40,296 nt of DNA, taken from assembly GCA_944389085.1 (NCBI GenBank), contig CALXLB010000046.1:1-40296 (forward strand), given 5' to 3'. Every line of letters begins with the position of its first letter. Position 1 is the first letter of the stretch. Made by a program: the position numbers and the translations under genes. The DNA is from an uncultured Spirochaetaceae bacterium (GTDB lineage Bacteria; Spirochaetota; Spirochaetia; Sphaerochaetales; Sphaerochaetaceae). The notes beneath the pieces were generated by a model. That model worked only from the letters and a program-made list of their open reading frames with translations. It ran no database searches and was not told the DNA's origin. This document shows positions 17,117 to 24,630 of this stretch, piece after piece.

Positions 17117-17575
17117 ATGCGATGCCCAAGATGCGGAAAAGACAATGACAAAGTACTCGAATCAAGGTCCAACAGAGAAGGCACTTCAATAAGAAGAAGG
17201 CGGAAGTGTCTTGAATGCGGACACAGATTCACAAGTTATGAACGCATCGAGGAAAAGCCTATAATCGTTATAAAAAAAGACGGACGGCACCAGCCTTTCG
17301 ATATCTCGAAGGTTGAGAGAGGTATCAGACAGTGTACGGAAAAGCTCTCCATTACACAGAACGAGATCGATGAAATCCTTCACAATATCGAGGACAGCAT
17401 CTATGAAATGGCTGGAACTTCAAATACCGTAACCAGCCAGCAAGTCGGAGAAGAGACACTGAGACAGCTTTACCCTGTATCCAGAGTCGCATATGTACGC
17501 TTCGCTTCCGTCTACAGGGCTTTTGATGACCTCGATCAATTCATAGAGGAAATCGAGAATCTGGCGAAATCCTGA
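17117..17575 (+). CDS. nrdR: Transcriptional repressor NrdR
   Basis: This 152-residue repressor of ribonucleotide reductase genes senses ATP/dATP. The N-terminal zinc ribbon has C3, C6, C31 and C34 ('MRCPRCG' and 'KCLECGHRF'). The basic 'SIRRRRKC' and 'TSYERIEE' segments follow, and then an ATP-cone domain from about residue 49 ('IIVIKKDGRHQPFD') to 'YVRFASVYRAFDDLDQFIEEI'. This is normal length and a complete motif set. Its stop codon directly abuts the stop codon of dgt on the other strand with no spacer. No ribonucleotide reductase gene lies in the window. Confidence 0.97.
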   Translation: MRCPRCGKDNDKVLESRSNREGTSIRRRRKCLECGHRFTSYERIEEKPIIVIKKDGRHQPFDISKVERGIRQCTEKLSITQNEIDEILHNIEDSIYEMAGTSNTVTSQQVGEETLRQLYPVSRVAYVRFASVYRAFDDLDQFIEEIENLAKS

Positions 17576-18727
17576 TCAGATAGCATCGAACCATCTGCCA
17601 GTTGCAGAGTGCTCTATCTCTTCATTGAGATGATCAGGCTTCAGTATCTCGTTAGCGCAATCAAGGCAGAAGTTATCAGTCATGCCAGCAATATAATCCA
17701 TGATCATGCGCTTGTCCGACCCCTCATGTTCCATGTACTTCGGATACATCTGCTGGGCATGGTTATAAAAACCAGCTGCTAGCATGTTATGCTCAGCCAT
17801 GTATCCATTCTCATCCAGATGATAGGACTGATAGAGGTCCTCCAGATAATCCGCAATCAGATGCAGGAGTCTTGTGAAGTATCTGGTATAGCCATTGAGA
17901 ATCTCTGAACGATAGATATATCGGTAATTGAATTCTGAAAATGCTTCGACAGCTTCAAAAATCTCCGGAGAGAACCCTATCCCATCTTCACTTGCCCCGC
18001 TTATTATGTCATTGACTAGCGTATTGATGATGCTGCTGTTGGAGGCCCCAAGCCTCTCTGTGACTATCTCAGGCAGCTCATGGCCCTTGAGTATTCCCAG
18101 CCTTGAAGCATCTTCCCAGTCCCTTCCCAGATACGCGATAGAATCAGAAAAACGGACAACAGCCCCTTCGAATGTCGCAGGAACAAGACCTTCTCGCTCA
18201 GTGACAGAGTCCAGATCCCTGACAACACCTGTAGGTCTGATTCTCATCCGCAGGCTCTCTCCATTGTGGCAGACAATACCATCTCTGACTGCATATGTCA
18301 GATTAAGTCCATTTCCGTTATTGGAGAGAAAATCGACAACACGCAGCGAATTCACCTCATGCTCGAATTTTCCCAGCCCCCTTTCTTCAGACATCTTCGA
18401 GATAATTCTCTCCCCGACATGGCCGAATGGAGTATGCCCAAGATCATGGCCCATGCCGATAGCCCAGGCCATCTCAGTATCCAGTCCAAGCGACCGGCAG
18501 ATAGCGGAAGCAATTGAAGCAACATGCAGCACATGCTCCATCCTTGTGCAGATATGATCATTGGATGGGGCAAAGAAAACCTGGGTCTTATGCTTCAGTC
18601 TTCTGAATGGAGAAGAATGGATGATAGCTGTGGTATCACGATAATACGGGCCACGCCCGTCTTCTTTCCTTTCTCTGGCTCTGGAGCGGAACGCATCAAG
18701 TTTGGAAGAGTCTCTGTATAGTTCCAT
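17576..18727 (-). CDS. dgt: dNTP triphosphohydrolase (Dgt-like HD enzyme)
   Basis: This 383-residue HD-domain enzyme cleaves dGTP or other dNTPs to nucleoside and triphosphate. The N-terminal 'YYRDTTAIIHSSPFRRLKHKTQVF' is the family start signature. The metal site is 'RMEHVLHV' (H65) with 'GHDLGHTPFGHVGE' (H94, D95) and a later Asp in 'RFSDSIAYLGRD'. The length fits the shorter dGTPase-like type 2 proteins rather than E. coli Dgt. The start at 18727 has TGG-TAGCAT 6 nt upstream and no ribosome binding site. It faces nrdR stop-to-stop, so two dNTP-pool functions sit together. Confidence 0.93.
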   Translation of the reverse strand: MELYRDSSKLDAFRSRARERKEDGRGPYYRDTTAIIHSSPFRRLKHKTQVFFAPSNDHICTRMEHVLHVASIASAICRSLGLDTEMAWAIGMGHDLGHTPFGHVGERIISKMSEERGLGKFEHEVNSLRVVDFLSNNGNGLNLTYAVRDGIVCHNGESLRMRIRPTGVVRDLDSVTEREGLVPATFEGAVVRFSDSIAYLGRDWEDASRLGILKGHELPEIVTERLGASNSSIINTLVNDIISGASEDGIGFSPEIFEAVEAFSEFNYRYIYRSEILNGYTRYFTRLLHLIADYLEDLYQSYHLDENGYMAEHNMLAAGFYNHAQQMYPKYMEHEGSDKRMIMDYIAGMTDNFCLDCANEILKPDHLNEEIEHSATGRWFDAI

Positions 18728-18733
18728 GAAAAC

Positions 18734-18742
18734 ATGCTACCA
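18734..18742 (-). promoter_or_regulatory. Extended -10 element of dgt (leaderless), overlapping a divergent -10
   Basis: On the minus strand TGG-TAGCAT is followed by 6 nt and the ATG at 18727. On the plus strand the same bases read TGC-TACCAT (18735-18743), a second extended -10 pointing at the membrane-protein gene. The two promoters share DNA and probably exclude each other. Confidence 0.6.
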
Positions 18743-18743
18743 T
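18735..18743 (+). promoter_or_regulatory. Extended -10 element upstream of the membrane-protein gene
   Basis: TGC-TACCAT predicts a start near 18750, giving a leader of about 15 nt before the GTG at 18765, with GAGG at its beginning. It is interleaved with the dgt -10 on the other strand. Confidence 0.45.
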
Positions 18744-18764
18744 ACAGAAGAGGCTGAAGAAAGA

Positions 18765-19214
18765 GTGATAGTATACATCATCCCTATAACCGCATTGCTT
18801 CTTTCGTTCATGGCGCTTCTGGCGTCCATGCGCTTCATATTCTCCAGGCAAGGACTATATTGGATATTCCCGGCTATCATATCTCTTCTGCTGTTGTTCC
18901 AGAATCTGGATACGCTTCTGATGCTTGGAGCAGAAGGCATAACTGAATTTTCCTATACATTCAGGAATTTCTCCCCGTTCATTCTCGCATTCCTCTGGTA
19001 TATGATGATTGTCGTATTCCACTATGCGCTGAAAAAGACAATACCGGAGAATAAGTTCGCCAGCGATGCCAGGAAAAACAGAGCCGAAGCTGACTATCTG
19101 ATGAAAGTCGAGATGAGACAAGCAAAACATATCAGGAACAAAAAGAAAGAAGAGAATGAGAACAGCTCATATGTCCCTGCTGTTCCTGAATACAGAATGC
19201 CAGAAGATGACTGA
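18765..19214 (+). CDS. Small membrane protein of unknown function
   Basis: The protein has 149 residues with about three membrane helices (near 1-22, 29-50 and 70-90) and a C-terminal cytoplasmic tail rich in Lys, Glu, Arg and Asn. No family is recognised. The GTG at 18765 is preferred because it puts the first hydrophobic helix at the N-terminus and follows a plausible promoter. An in-frame ATG at 18726 would add 13 acidic residues (MKTCYHTEEAEER), and an ATG at 18702 would overlap dgt. The next gene starts 11 nt after its stop, so the two are probably co-transcribed. Confidence 0.65.
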   Translation: MIVYIIPITALLLSFMALLASMRFIFSRQGLYWIFPAIISLLLLFQNLDTLLMLGAEGITEFSYTFRNFSPFILAFLWYMMIVVFHYALKKTIPENKFASDARKNRAEADYLMKVEMRQAKHIRNKKKEENENSSYVPAVPEYRMPEDD

Positions 19215-19225
19215 GAGGAGGTCAT

Positions 19226-19825
19226 ATGAAAAAGTCTATAGCGCTCTTCATTTCAATATTGATTGTTCTTACCCCGCTTGCAGCCTCCCCTGATCTGTCA
19301 GAATTATCCGATGAAGCGAGATATGAATATATAAAGTCCTCCCTCTCAATCCAGACAAAAGAGAACAGTTACAGCTATGGTTCCGGTATCGGAGACATCC
19401 ATCCCTTTGGCTTATACACAACCACTGTCTGGTCAGCAGGAACAACAGAGACAGAATGGACTCCTTACAGAGGTGCGAACGAAATCTCCAAAGCTGAGTT
19501 CTTTTACCTTACCGGCGAAGATGAGATATACAGGGAATTCCAGGAAGGAATGAAGACAGAGAAGGCCATGCACACAGCAGGCTGGTCTATCTTCGGTGTT
19601 GGCTTAGGGCTGGGAGTGGCACTGCTTGTAGCTGGCATTGTTCTTGATGATTATTCAAATCCAGCTCTCACGTTATGGTGCTATGCTGGAGGAACGGCTG
19701 CAGCTGTCATAGGTCTAGTAGGACTTCCTCTAGTCTACTGGGAATACGATGACAATATCTCTGTTTCCTTCGCAATTTCCCTTGCAGATATCTACAATGA
19801 ACGGTTAGCTCAATCATTGAAATAG
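19226..19825 (+). CDS. Secreted/membrane protein of unknown function
   Basis: The protein has 199 residues. It begins with a typical signal peptide (MKKSIALFISILIVLTPLAA) and has an extracytoplasmic stretch of about 95 residues. Two hydrophobic glycine-rich segments follow (about 118-143 and 150-172), and the tail is 'SFAISLADIYNERL'. The start is supported by GAGGAGG. The layout (signal, short domain, paired Gly-rich helices) occurs in spirochaete hypothetical proteins, but no family was recognised. It follows the small membrane protein in the same operon. Confidence 0.75.
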   Translation: MKKSIALFISILIVLTPLAASPDLSELSDEARYEYIKSSLSIQTKENSYSYGSGIGDIHPFGLYTTTVWSAGTTETEWTPYRGANEISKAEFFYLTGEDEIYREFQEGMKTEKAMHTAGWSIFGVGLGLGVALLVAGIVLDDYSNPALTLWCYAGGTAAAVIGLVGLPLVYWEYDDNISVSFAISLADIYNERLAQSLK

Positions 19826-19834
19826 AAGGTTCTC

Positions 19835-19951
19835 ATGAAGAAAGTTCTAATAGTAGTGCTTTCCCTTATATTGCTCTTCTCCTGCAATATGGGAGGGGTA
19901 AAACAGATTGATGTAGAAAGTATCTCTCTAATTTCTTTCAAATGTTTATAA
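19835..19951 (+). pseudogene. Truncated lipoprotein (38 codons)
   Basis: ATG at 19835, 9 nt after the previous stop, encodes a perfect lipoprotein signal (MKKVLIVVLSLILLFSCN, with LFSC as lipobox) and then only 20 more residues before a TAA. GGTTCTC before the ATG is a poor ribosome binding site. A complete signal with almost no mature protein suggests a gene cut off by a deletion or frameshift, although a tiny lipoprotein cannot be excluded. Confidence 0.45.
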
Positions 19952-20102
19952 ATAATGCCGCACGAAAACCTGTCAGGCTTGTCTTGGTCGTTGACACCTT
20001 ATAACATTCATTGATAGCTCTGAAGAGCGAAATACAATGACTTATAAATTAATAAAAATCATTTATTATATGATTTTTATGGACTTAAAAATCATTTGTT
20101 AT

Positions 20103-20108
20103 TATCAT
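20103..20108 (+). promoter_or_regulatory. -10 element of the DUF4143-type ATPase gene
   Basis: TATCAT ends 6 nt before the ATG at 20115. A TGGACT lies at 20080-20085 with a 17-nt spacer. The intervening GAGGAT could also act as a weak ribosome binding site if transcription starts further upstream. The region 19952-20102 is otherwise AT-rich and shows nothing else. Confidence 0.45.
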
Positions 20109-20114
20109 GAGGAT

Positions 20115-21452
20115 ATGTATAGAAAAATCGAGAGGACATTGCTGCAATGGAAGAATGAATCTGGACGAAAGCCTTTGCTCCTTACGGGGGCAAGGCAGAC
20201 TGGAAAGACATTCACAATGAAAGAATTCGGAAAAAATGAATTCGATTCTCTCATCTTCGTTGATTTTGAGAAAAGTCCGAGAGCAAGAACAATCTTTGAT
20301 AGAGATCTTGAACCAGAAAGCATTATTGCACAGCTGGAAATACTCACAGGTCAGCATTACATAGAGAACAGAACACTTATAATCCTCGATGAAATTCAAG
20401 CATGCCCGAAGGCAATTACCTCACTGAAATATTTCTATGACAGCAATAAGGATTATCATATAATCGGAGCAGGGAGTCTGCTAGGTGTGGCACTAAAGCG
20501 TGATGACTTCTCATTTCCCGTCGGCAAAGTGAAGGAAATCAGAATGTATCCGCTGGATTTCGAGGAATTCCTCTTAGCAGGCGGAAAGGAACAGCTAAAC
20601 AAGGAGTGCAGGAATGCATTCCTGTCCTGTACCCATCTCCCTGTATTTCTCCATGATGAGCTGCTTTCGCTTTATCGTGATTACCTCATCGTAGGAGGAA
20701 TGCCTGAAGCTGTTGTCACATACCTTGCCAGAAAAAGCTATATTGAAGCCGAAGATATACAGGCTCAGATACTATCAGATTACAGATCTGACATTGCAAA
20801 ATATGCGTATAATTCCGATAAGCTCCTTGCCCAGCGCGCTTTCGATACAATTCCGATTCAGCTTGCAAAGGAAAACAAGAAGTTCCAATACAATCTGATT
20901 AGAAAAGGGGCAACATCCGCAATATTCGGCAAAGCATTGGAATGGCTTACTGCAGCAGGCCTGACCCTCAGGTGCAGAAAGATTGAAATCCCGGCCCTTC
21001 CAATCAAAGCATATGAAGATTTGTCCTCATTCAAGCTGTATCTTCTCGATACTGGCTTGTTGATGAATATGTCAGGGCTTCCCGCAGAGAGCATTCTTAA
21101 CCAGATCGGAGAACGATTCATAGGAGCACTCGCAGAAAATTATGTCGCTGCGTCATTAACAGCTAATGATATCCCCCTATTCTACTGGGAATCATCGGGA
21201 CAAGCGGAAATCGATTTCATAATCCAGTGCGGTACAGCTATCATCCCCATTGAAGTCAAAGCCAGCAGCCATGTCCGATCAAGAAGCCTTTCAGTGTACA
21301 GGAACAGGTTCAATCCTGTTCTCAGCATCAGGATTTCTACAAAGAATTTTGGCTTAGAAGATGGTATTCTCTCCATTCCTCTATATAGCACCTGGCTAAT
21401 ATGTCCTGATTCATTGCATGATATTCTTGAAAAATGCTGTCATTTGTCATAA
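20115..21452 (+). CDS. AAA-type ATPase with DUF4143-like C-terminal domain
   Basis: The protein has 445 residues. It has Walker A GARQTGKT (25-32), Walker B 'LIILDEIQ' (about 87-94), and 'IIGAGSLLGVAL' as the sensor region. The C-terminal part has 'FYWESSGQAEIDFIIQ...IIPIEVKAS', the D-(E)xK pattern of a restriction-endonuclease-like fold seen in DUF4143 proteins. These are widespread, often multi-copy accessory ATPases of unknown role. The start at 20115 is preferred over an in-frame ATG at 20037, which would add 26 AT-rich residues unlike the family. It stands alone between a truncated lipoprotein and a lipoprotein gene, which suggests an acquired gene. Confidence 0.85.
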   Translation: MYRKIERTLLQWKNESGRKPLLLTGARQTGKTFTMKEFGKNEFDSLIFVDFEKSPRARTIFDRDLEPESIIAQLEILTGQHYIENRTLIILDEIQACPKAITSLKYFYDSNKDYHIIGAGSLLGVALKRDDFSFPVGKVKEIRMYPLDFEEFLLAGGKEQLNKECRNAFLSCTHLPVFLHDELLSLYRDYLIVGGMPEAVVTYLARKSYIEAEDIQAQILSDYRSDIAKYAYNSDKLLAQRAFDTIPIQLAKENKKFQYNLIRKGATSAIFGKALEWLTAAGLTLRCRKIEIPALPIKAYEDLSSFKLYLLDTGLLMNMSGLPAESILNQIGERFIGALAENYVAASLTANDIPLFYWESSGQAEIDFIIQCGTAIIPIEVKASSHVRSRSLSVYRNRFNPVLSIRISTKNFGLEDGILSIPLYSTWLICPDSLHDILEKCCHLS

Positions 21453-21497
21453 TCAGTTTAGTTGCAAAGGCAAAAGATTCTTACAAGAGGTCTTTAT

Positions 21498-22949
21498 ATG
21501 AAAAAACCGTTTGATCTGAAAGTGAAATCATTTTCCCTAATCATCCTGTTGATAATCGGGACTATCATCATCTCATCATGCAAAGCAGTGGCAATAGCAG
21601 AAGACATACCGAGTTCAAAACCTACTGTAAGCGAAGATGGTTCAATCACATTCAAGAAGCCTGAAGAGCATGAGACAACGGCATTATCAAAGCCGATAGA
21701 AATCACTGATGACTCAGCAGAGTTCACATTCAAAGGACTTCAGGCGGGAAAAACATATGCAATCTATCCTTCTTCATCACACAGTCTCTCTACAGCGGAT
21801 ATAATTATCGGTGATAATGAAGAGACAGGAAAAACACCATTCATTGAGACAGCAAGTGGAGTACTGCTCTTTGTCGCAACCGAGAGCGAGATGACATTCG
21901 CAGCATCTGATCTTGGACTCAGAACAGGAGATTCATTCCAGACAACTCAGATTAAAGCCAAGCCGATCTCTTCTTACGATGAGATGGTTATCACAGCCCA
22001 TGATGAGGCAATTATAAAGGACGGCATCAGATACATCGACAAAATCTACACGCTCAGCCCGCGGACTTTCTTCACAGATCCATCTGGAGTTGCTTTCATG
22101 AATATCCGGAAAGGAAGCTCTTCGAATACAGATACAGATGAAGGAATCATCAGCGAAAATAATGAACGTCTATATGCAGATGGGCTTTTGGATTTAAGTG
22201 CCTATGACACAATCACTGTTTACCAGATGGTACACACAGAACGCATGTCCGATGATTTCTCAAGAAAACTGATTCTCGTACACCCGGAGAAACTTAGCCT
22301 GAATACACCGCAGACACTCCAATCCGAGATGCTTTACATAATTCCACAATCCAGTGAGGAACTTGTTCTTGAGATTGATATTCCAGAAAACAAGAATCTT
22401 GGTGACTATCACCTTATCTCGTCCACACCGGAGGGAAGGTACATAGATAATGGCAACAGAAAACCATATATCTTCCCAATGTATTATGATAAAGAGAACG
22501 GCCGTAAACTCATTGCATATGTAGGAAGCGTCCCGCGCGATGCCATGTTCAATTTCATCATGACAAATCCTGACGACAGCTCAACAGCCACACTCAGACC
22601 TATAACAAAAGCAGAAGAAGCGATGATTGTAACATTCAATCCGGATGAGGAGGAGAAGGAAATACAGATTCCTGCCGGAACAGGATTCGTCCCGATAATC
22701 TTCTCATCTTCCAATCTCCAGTCATATGCCGGTGCGACAATAAGCATCGAAGGCGAGCTGCCTCATGAGAAAACATCCCTGTACATCATGGCAGGTTCTG
22801 CAAATGGCATAGGATTTGCTTCCGACCGCATCACAAACAATAAGACTTCTGTGAAATTGCCAGCAAACAGGTATCCGGAATACTGCTATATATTCTCTGC
22901 AAACAGCAGCGCTGAGGCTGGTACAGTGAAGCTGAAAATCACAAAGTGA
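21498..22949 (+). CDS. Large lipoprotein of unknown function
   Basis: The protein has 483 residues. A basic start and hydrophobic core end in 'GTIIISSC' with the lipidated Cys at about residue 28. The mature part is acidic and beta-rich, with repeated Ile/Thr/Ser strands ('ITDDSAEFTFKGLQAGKTYAIYPSS', 'LVLEIDIPENKNLGDYHLISS'), suggesting several Ig-like or fibronectin-like modules. No family was recognised. The start at 21498 is set by AGAGGT 7 nt upstream and by the signal; an in-frame ATG 12 codons earlier would spoil the signal. A strong terminator follows. Confidence 0.8.
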   Translation: MKKPFDLKVKSFSLIILLIIGTIIISSCKAVAIAEDIPSSKPTVSEDGSITFKKPEEHETTALSKPIEITDDSAEFTFKGLQAGKTYAIYPSSSHSLSTADIIIGDNEETGKTPFIETASGVLLFVATESEMTFAASDLGLRTGDSFQTTQIKAKPISSYDEMVITAHDEAIIKDGIRYIDKIYTLSPRTFFTDPSGVAFMNIRKGSSSNTDTDEGIISENNERLYADGLLDLSAYDTITVYQMVHTERMSDDFSRKLILVHPEKLSLNTPQTLQSEMLYIIPQSSEELVLEIDIPENKNLGDYHLISSTPEGRYIDNGNRKPYIFPMYYDKENGRKLIAYVGSVPRDAMFNFIMTNPDDSSTATLRPITKAEEAMIVTFNPDEEEKEIQIPAGTGFVPIIFSSSNLQSYAGATISIEGELPHEKTSLYIMAGSANGIGFASDRITNNKTSVKLPANRYPEYCYIFSANSSAEAGTVKLKITK

Positions 22950-22955
22950 AGTTCG

Positions 22956-22982
22956 GGGGAGGTTTTCCAGCCTCCCCTTTTT
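22956..22982 (+). terminator. Rho-independent terminator of the lipoprotein gene
   Basis: GGGGAGG (22956-22962) and CCTCCCC (22971-22977) form a GC-rich stem with an 8-nt loop, followed at once by TTTTT. It begins 7 nt after the stop codon. Confidence 0.92.
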
Positions 22983-23004
22983 CTTGTCATACAGCCAGAT
23001 GTAA

Positions 23005-23034
23005 TTGAGCAAGAGTATTCTATGATGGTACAAT
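23005..23034 (+). promoter_or_regulatory. aroK operon promoter (near-leaderless)
   Basis: TTGAGC (23005-23010) and the extended -10 TGG-TACAAT (23026-23034) are spaced 18 nt. The ATG at 23043 lies 8 nt after the -10, so the leader is 0-2 nt. An ATG at 23022, upstream in the same frame, would lie inside the promoter, which supports 23043 as the start. Confidence 0.6.
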
Positions 23035-23042
23035 TACCCGTT

Positions 23043-23570
23043 ATGGCACGACTCTACTTTACAGGTATCAAGCATTCGGGAAAGACGACGCAAGCCCGTC
23101 TTGCAGCTTCCCTATTAGCCATTCCCTATGCTGATTCCGATGATCTTGTACTCTCCCTGACAGGAGCAGAGAGCGTCAGAGAGTACTTCAAAGAACATGG
23201 TAAAGATAAATTCATGGAAGCAGAGAGGGAAGCTCTCTCTGCATTCCTGAACAATAATGACTCCTTCATTCTCTCTTTAGGAGGAGGTGCTGCTGACAAT
23301 GCACCGCTGATGCAGCTGATGAAAAAAACAGGGAAAATCATCTATCTCAAGAGAAATGAAAACGAAATGCTTCCCGTGATTCTGAAGCATGGCATGCCCG
23401 CGTTTCTCGATCCAGAGGATGTAGAAGGATCCTTTCATAAAGTATATGCAAGAAGGGATGCGGTATACAGCGAAGCAGCAGATCTGGTTGTAGATCTGGG
23501 CCCTTACAGAGATAAGGAAGAGACAGCAAGAATGCTTGTTGAAAAGCTGAAGGAGAATGGTTATGTCTAG
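23043..23570 (+). CDS. aroK: Shikimate kinase
   Basis: This 175-residue kinase phosphorylates shikimate at O3. The P-loop is 'GIKHSGKTT' (8-16). 'YADSDDLV' (29-36) carries the shikimate/Mg-binding Asp, and the glycine triplet is 'LSLGGGA' (78-84). A lid-side 'ARRDAVYSEAADLVVD' completes the fold. The usual FR..E motif, whose Arg contacts shikimate, reads KFMEAE here, with Met58 in place of Arg. The call rests on the fold plus the gene order: aroC overlaps its end by 8 nt and aroDE lies nearby. Confidence 0.85.
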   Translation: MARLYFTGIKHSGKTTQARLAASLLAIPYADSDDLVLSLTGAESVREYFKEHGKDKFMEAEREALSAFLNNNDSFILSLGGGAADNAPLMQLMKKTGKIIYLKRNENEMLPVILKHGMPAFLDPEDVEGSFHKVYARRDAVYSEAADLVVDLGPYRDKEETARMLVEKLKENGYV

Positions 23571-24630
23571 TTCCATCGGCAGAATACTCACACTCACAAC
23601 CTTTGGAGAATCCCACGGGAAAGCTCTTGGCGGAATTCTCGACGGCTACCCTTCTGGAATAGAGATAGACGAATCTTTCATCGCCTCTGAGATGGCAAGA
23701 AGAAGACCTGGAAGCACAGAGCTGGGAACCATGAGAAATGAAGATGATAAGCCCGAGATTCTTTCAGGCGTCTTCAACGGGATTTCAACAGGTACCCCTA
23801 TCGGCTTTGTCATCTGGAACAAGACACAGAGGTCTGCAGATTATAGCGATATAGAGCATAAATACAGACCAGGGCATGCAGATTATACATACGATGCAAA
23901 ATATGGCGTCCGCGATTACCGCGGAGGCGGCAGGTCCTCAGGAAGAGAGACATGCTGCCGCGTCTTTGCCGGTGCGCTGGCAAAACTGTTCCTGAGAAAA
24001 TACGGGGTTGAAGTCAATGCAGGGGTTATTGAAGCAGGAGGAATAAAAGCAGAAAGCTATGAATGGAAGCCTCCGTTTCCAGGCCCTTTATATGCCCCTG
24101 AGAACAGGAATCTCGAGGCAATGATTGAAGCTGTCAGGAACGCAAAAGCAGAGACGGACAGTGTTGGAGGAATCATTGAGTGCAGAATAACCGGCATGAT
24201 ACCAGGGCTGGGAGATCCTGTATTTGACAAACTCGATGCTACCCTCTCCCATGCCATGATGAGCATCGGGGCTGTGAAGGGCATTGAATTCGGCTCGGGA
24301 TTCAATGGAGCCAGAAAACGCGGATCTGAAAACAATGACCCAATGCGTATAATCGATGGAAAACCTGTATTCCTCTCACACAATGCCGGTGGTATCCTTG
24401 GAGGAATTTCAAGCGGTGACGATATTGTTTTCCGCGTGGCAGTGAAACCGACAGCATCTATTGCAAAAGAACAGCTGACTGTGACAGATACAATGGATAA
24501 TACGACAATCGAAGTACATGGCAGGCATGATCCTGCAATAGTTCCCAGAGCAGTTCCTGTCGTTGAAGCAATGGCTGCACTGACGATTGCAGACCATTTT
24601 CTGATTGAGAGGGCATATGGCAGAAGATAG
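23563..24630 (+). CDS. aroC: Chorismate synthase
   Basis: This 355-residue FMN-dependent enzyme converts EPSP to chorismate, the last shikimate-pathway step. The signatures are complete: 'TFGESHGKALGGILDGYPSG' (near 11-30), 'RPGHADYTYDAKYGVRDYRGGGRSSGRET' (about 104-132), 'GGIIECRITGMIPGLGDPVFDKLD' and the C-terminal 'HDPAIVPRAVPVVEAM'. The start at 23563 has AAGGAG 7 nt upstream; an ATG two codons earlier sits too close to it. It overlaps aroK by 8 nt and the XPB helicase gene by 14 nt. Confidence 0.97.
   Translation: MSSSIGRILTLTTFGESHGKALGGILDGYPSGIEIDESFIASEMARRRPGSTELGTMRNEDDKPEILSGVFNGISTGTPIGFVIWNKTQRSADYSDIEHKYRPGHADYTYDAKYGVRDYRGGGRSSGRETCCRVFAGALAKLFLRKYGVEVNAGVIEAGGIKAESYEWKPPFPGPLYAPENRNLEAMIEAVRNAKAETDSVGGIIECRITGMIPGLGDPVFDKLDATLSHAMMSIGAVKGIEFGSGFNGARKRGSENNDPMRIIDGKPVFLSHNAGGILGGISSGDDIVFRVAVKPTASIAKEQLTVTDTMDNTTIEVHGRHDPAIVPRAVPVVEAMAALTIADHFLIERAYGRR

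Noticed and set aside
17928..18557. 209-codon open frame opposite dgt
   Set aside because: The dgt frame has all catalytic motifs; the antisense product is Ser/Pro-rich and unlike any protein.
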